From NCBI RefSeq assembly GCF_018224925.1, contig NZ_JAGTUF010000014.1, positions 35,988-99,987 on the forward strand: a stretch of 64,000 nucleotides of DNA, written 5' to 3'. Below are positions 63,506 to 64,000 of the stretch, one piece after another. A model generated the notes under the pieces. That model saw only the letters and a list, made by a program, of their open reading frames with translations, was not told the DNA's origin and searched no databases. Numbering within the stretch: position 1 is the first letter of the stretch; every line of letters begins with the position of its first letter. Origin of the DNA: Magnetospirillum sulfuroxidans (lineage in GTDB: Bacteria; Pseudomonadota; Alphaproteobacteria; Rhodospirillales; Magnetospirillaceae). The position numbers and the translations under genes are program-made.

Positions 63506-63540
63506 TCGACAAACCGCAGGAAACTGCGGTTTGTCGATGG
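63503..63540. repeat. 17-bp hairpin overlapping the tRNA-Pro 3' end
   Basis: CCATCGACAAACCGCAG (63503-63519) and its exact complement (63524-63540) around a GAAA tetraloop. The first three bases are the CCA of tRNA-Pro. No T-run follows. It may act as terminator, processing signal or attachment-site structure. Confidence 0.8.
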
Positions 63541-63619
63541 GTCCAATCACCAGGATCAGACAGGTGATTGCATTTGCGGGACGAATGCGGGAGACGGAGC
63601 CGTTAGGCGCTATCCCGGA

Positions 63620-63771
63620 ATGTCCCGCCCCGTGACGGCCATCACCAAACGCTTCAATCGCGACGGCGAACTGATCGGCTGGCAGGCGAAGATTCGCCGC
63701 CAAGGCTTTCCCCAACAATCGAAAACCTTTGACCGCAAGGCCGATGCCGAAGCCTGGGCTAACCGAAAGGT
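63620..63771 (+). pseudogene. Truncated site-specific integrase (N-terminal fragment)
   Basis: Starting at ATG 63620 the frame reads like the N-terminal arm of a tyrosine integrase: ITKRFNRDGELIGWQAKIRR, QSKTFDRKADAEAWA. After AWANRKV the family resemblance stops: the same frame becomes Ser/Arg-rich nonsense-like sequence and no catalytic domain is seen. About 115 bases separate it from tRNA-Pro, a usual integration site. The break point near 63768 suggests a deletion or insertion junction. Confidence 0.6.
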
Positions 63772-64000
63772 ATGGTTTGGCTCGCGGCGGAGGTGTTCGA
63801 CGCAGAGGCTGCGGAACCGCCGCTCGTCATTGCTATCGATTTCTGCAAGGGGTTCACCACCGAGATCCGGGGACGGAAGTACGCCGCGGTCAACGGTGCT
63901 CCACGGAATTCGGTCATCTTTCGACTGGACTTGCCCGGAAAGAGTGGAGAGCGTTTCTCTGTCTATGCAGCTTCGGCCTCGAAGCGGCACGGGCTTTTAT
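63772..64000 (+). CDS. Unidentified open frame running off the window
   Basis: From an ATG at 63772 the frame stays open for 76 codons to the window edge and has a protein-like composition (PPLVIAIDFCKGFTTEIRG, then NSVIFRLDLPGKSGERFSVY). It starts right where the integrase likeness ends, in another frame. No family or ribosome-binding site was recognised. It could be cargo next to the integration site or the 3' part of another broken gene. Confidence 0.3.
   Translation, partial: MVWLAAEVFDAEAAEPPLVIAIDFCKGFTTEIRGRKYAAVNGAPRNSVIFRLDLPGKSGERFSVYAASASKRHGLL

Noticed and set aside
63610..63990. 126-codon minus-strand open frame at the right end
   Set aside because: Antisense to the integrase fragment, whose plus-strand motifs are typical; the minus frame shows none.

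Overview
The window is GC-rich, densely coding chromosomal DNA from an alphaproteobacterium, most likely of the Rhodospirillales and similar in gene content to Magnetospirillum/Phaeospirillum. This rests on gene content read by eye, not on a search: a PhaR/PhaA/PhaB polyhydroxybutyrate set with a short PhaC-like enzyme, the MsbA - DUF374 - WaaA - LpxK - LpxL lipid A cluster, a pyrophosphate-type phosphofructokinase, glnBA behind a sigma-54-like promoter, and several GGDEF/EAL and PAS-kinase regulators. No rRNA, CRISPR array, complete insertion sequence or magnetosome gene was seen.

Layout: 1-988 holds the start of a molybdopterin oxidoreductase running off the left edge. 1086-5084 is a three-gene run: an LhgO-like FAD oxidoreductase, a TM1410/GH114-like secreted protein and a heavily degenerate acyl-CoA synthetase. 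5081-6109 is rfbB, followed by a FlaF-like protein and a tandem pair of degenerate EAL proteins (6789-9380). 9726-12754 carries hldE, queF and queG. 12809-14067 holds an XRE regulator and an unknown protein. 14169-18537 is the PHB locus (phaR divergent from a small coiled-coil protein overlapping a PhaC-like gene, then phaA and phaB). 18658-21616 holds a MITE-like repeat, a WrbA/flavodoxin gene with its Rrf2 regulator, a DUF938 methyltransferase, a candidate small RNA, trxA, a palindromic repeat and an HU gene. 21721-25594 encodes a large unknown protein, a Sel1-repeat protein and a CZB-GGDEF diguanylate cyclase. 25662-30564 is nadA-nadC-nadB followed tightly by a cNMP-binding protein and two exported proteins. 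30795-35746 has a lone receiver domain, a DedA/YqaA membrane protein, a PAS kinase that lacks its phospho-acceptor histidine, and pfp.

35895-39118 contains DUF1289 and DUF924 genes, then a translationally coupled DUF1538 transporter-like protein with two divergent PII-like proteins, the best candidate here for a poorly described system. 39175-44785 is the lipid A/Kdo export and assembly operon. 44862-51444 combines PseB, a Gfo/Idh oxidoreductase, a cytidylyltransferase-aminotransferase fusion, two divergent flagellin-like proteins and a GNAT enzyme, pointing to a flagellar or surface glycan locus. 51496-56322 mixes a small Cys/acid-tailed protein, DUF2189, acyl-CoA metabolism, CobC-type decarboxylase and a HAD hydrolase. 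tRNA-His, a PhoX-type phosphatase, an alpha/beta hydrolase and an aminotransferase follow. 60600-62544 is glnB-glnA. A yybP-ykoY-like manganese riboswitch precedes a GDT1/MneA exporter gene. The window ends with tRNA-Pro(CGG) next to a truncated integrase, an apparent integration site.

Themes: nitrogen signalling (glnBA plus PII-like proteins), carbon storage, envelope biogenesis, cofactor synthesis (NAD, queuosine, cobalamin side chain) and signalling proteins that keep a recognisable fold but have lost catalytic residues (acyl-CoA synthetase, EAL pair, histidine kinase).
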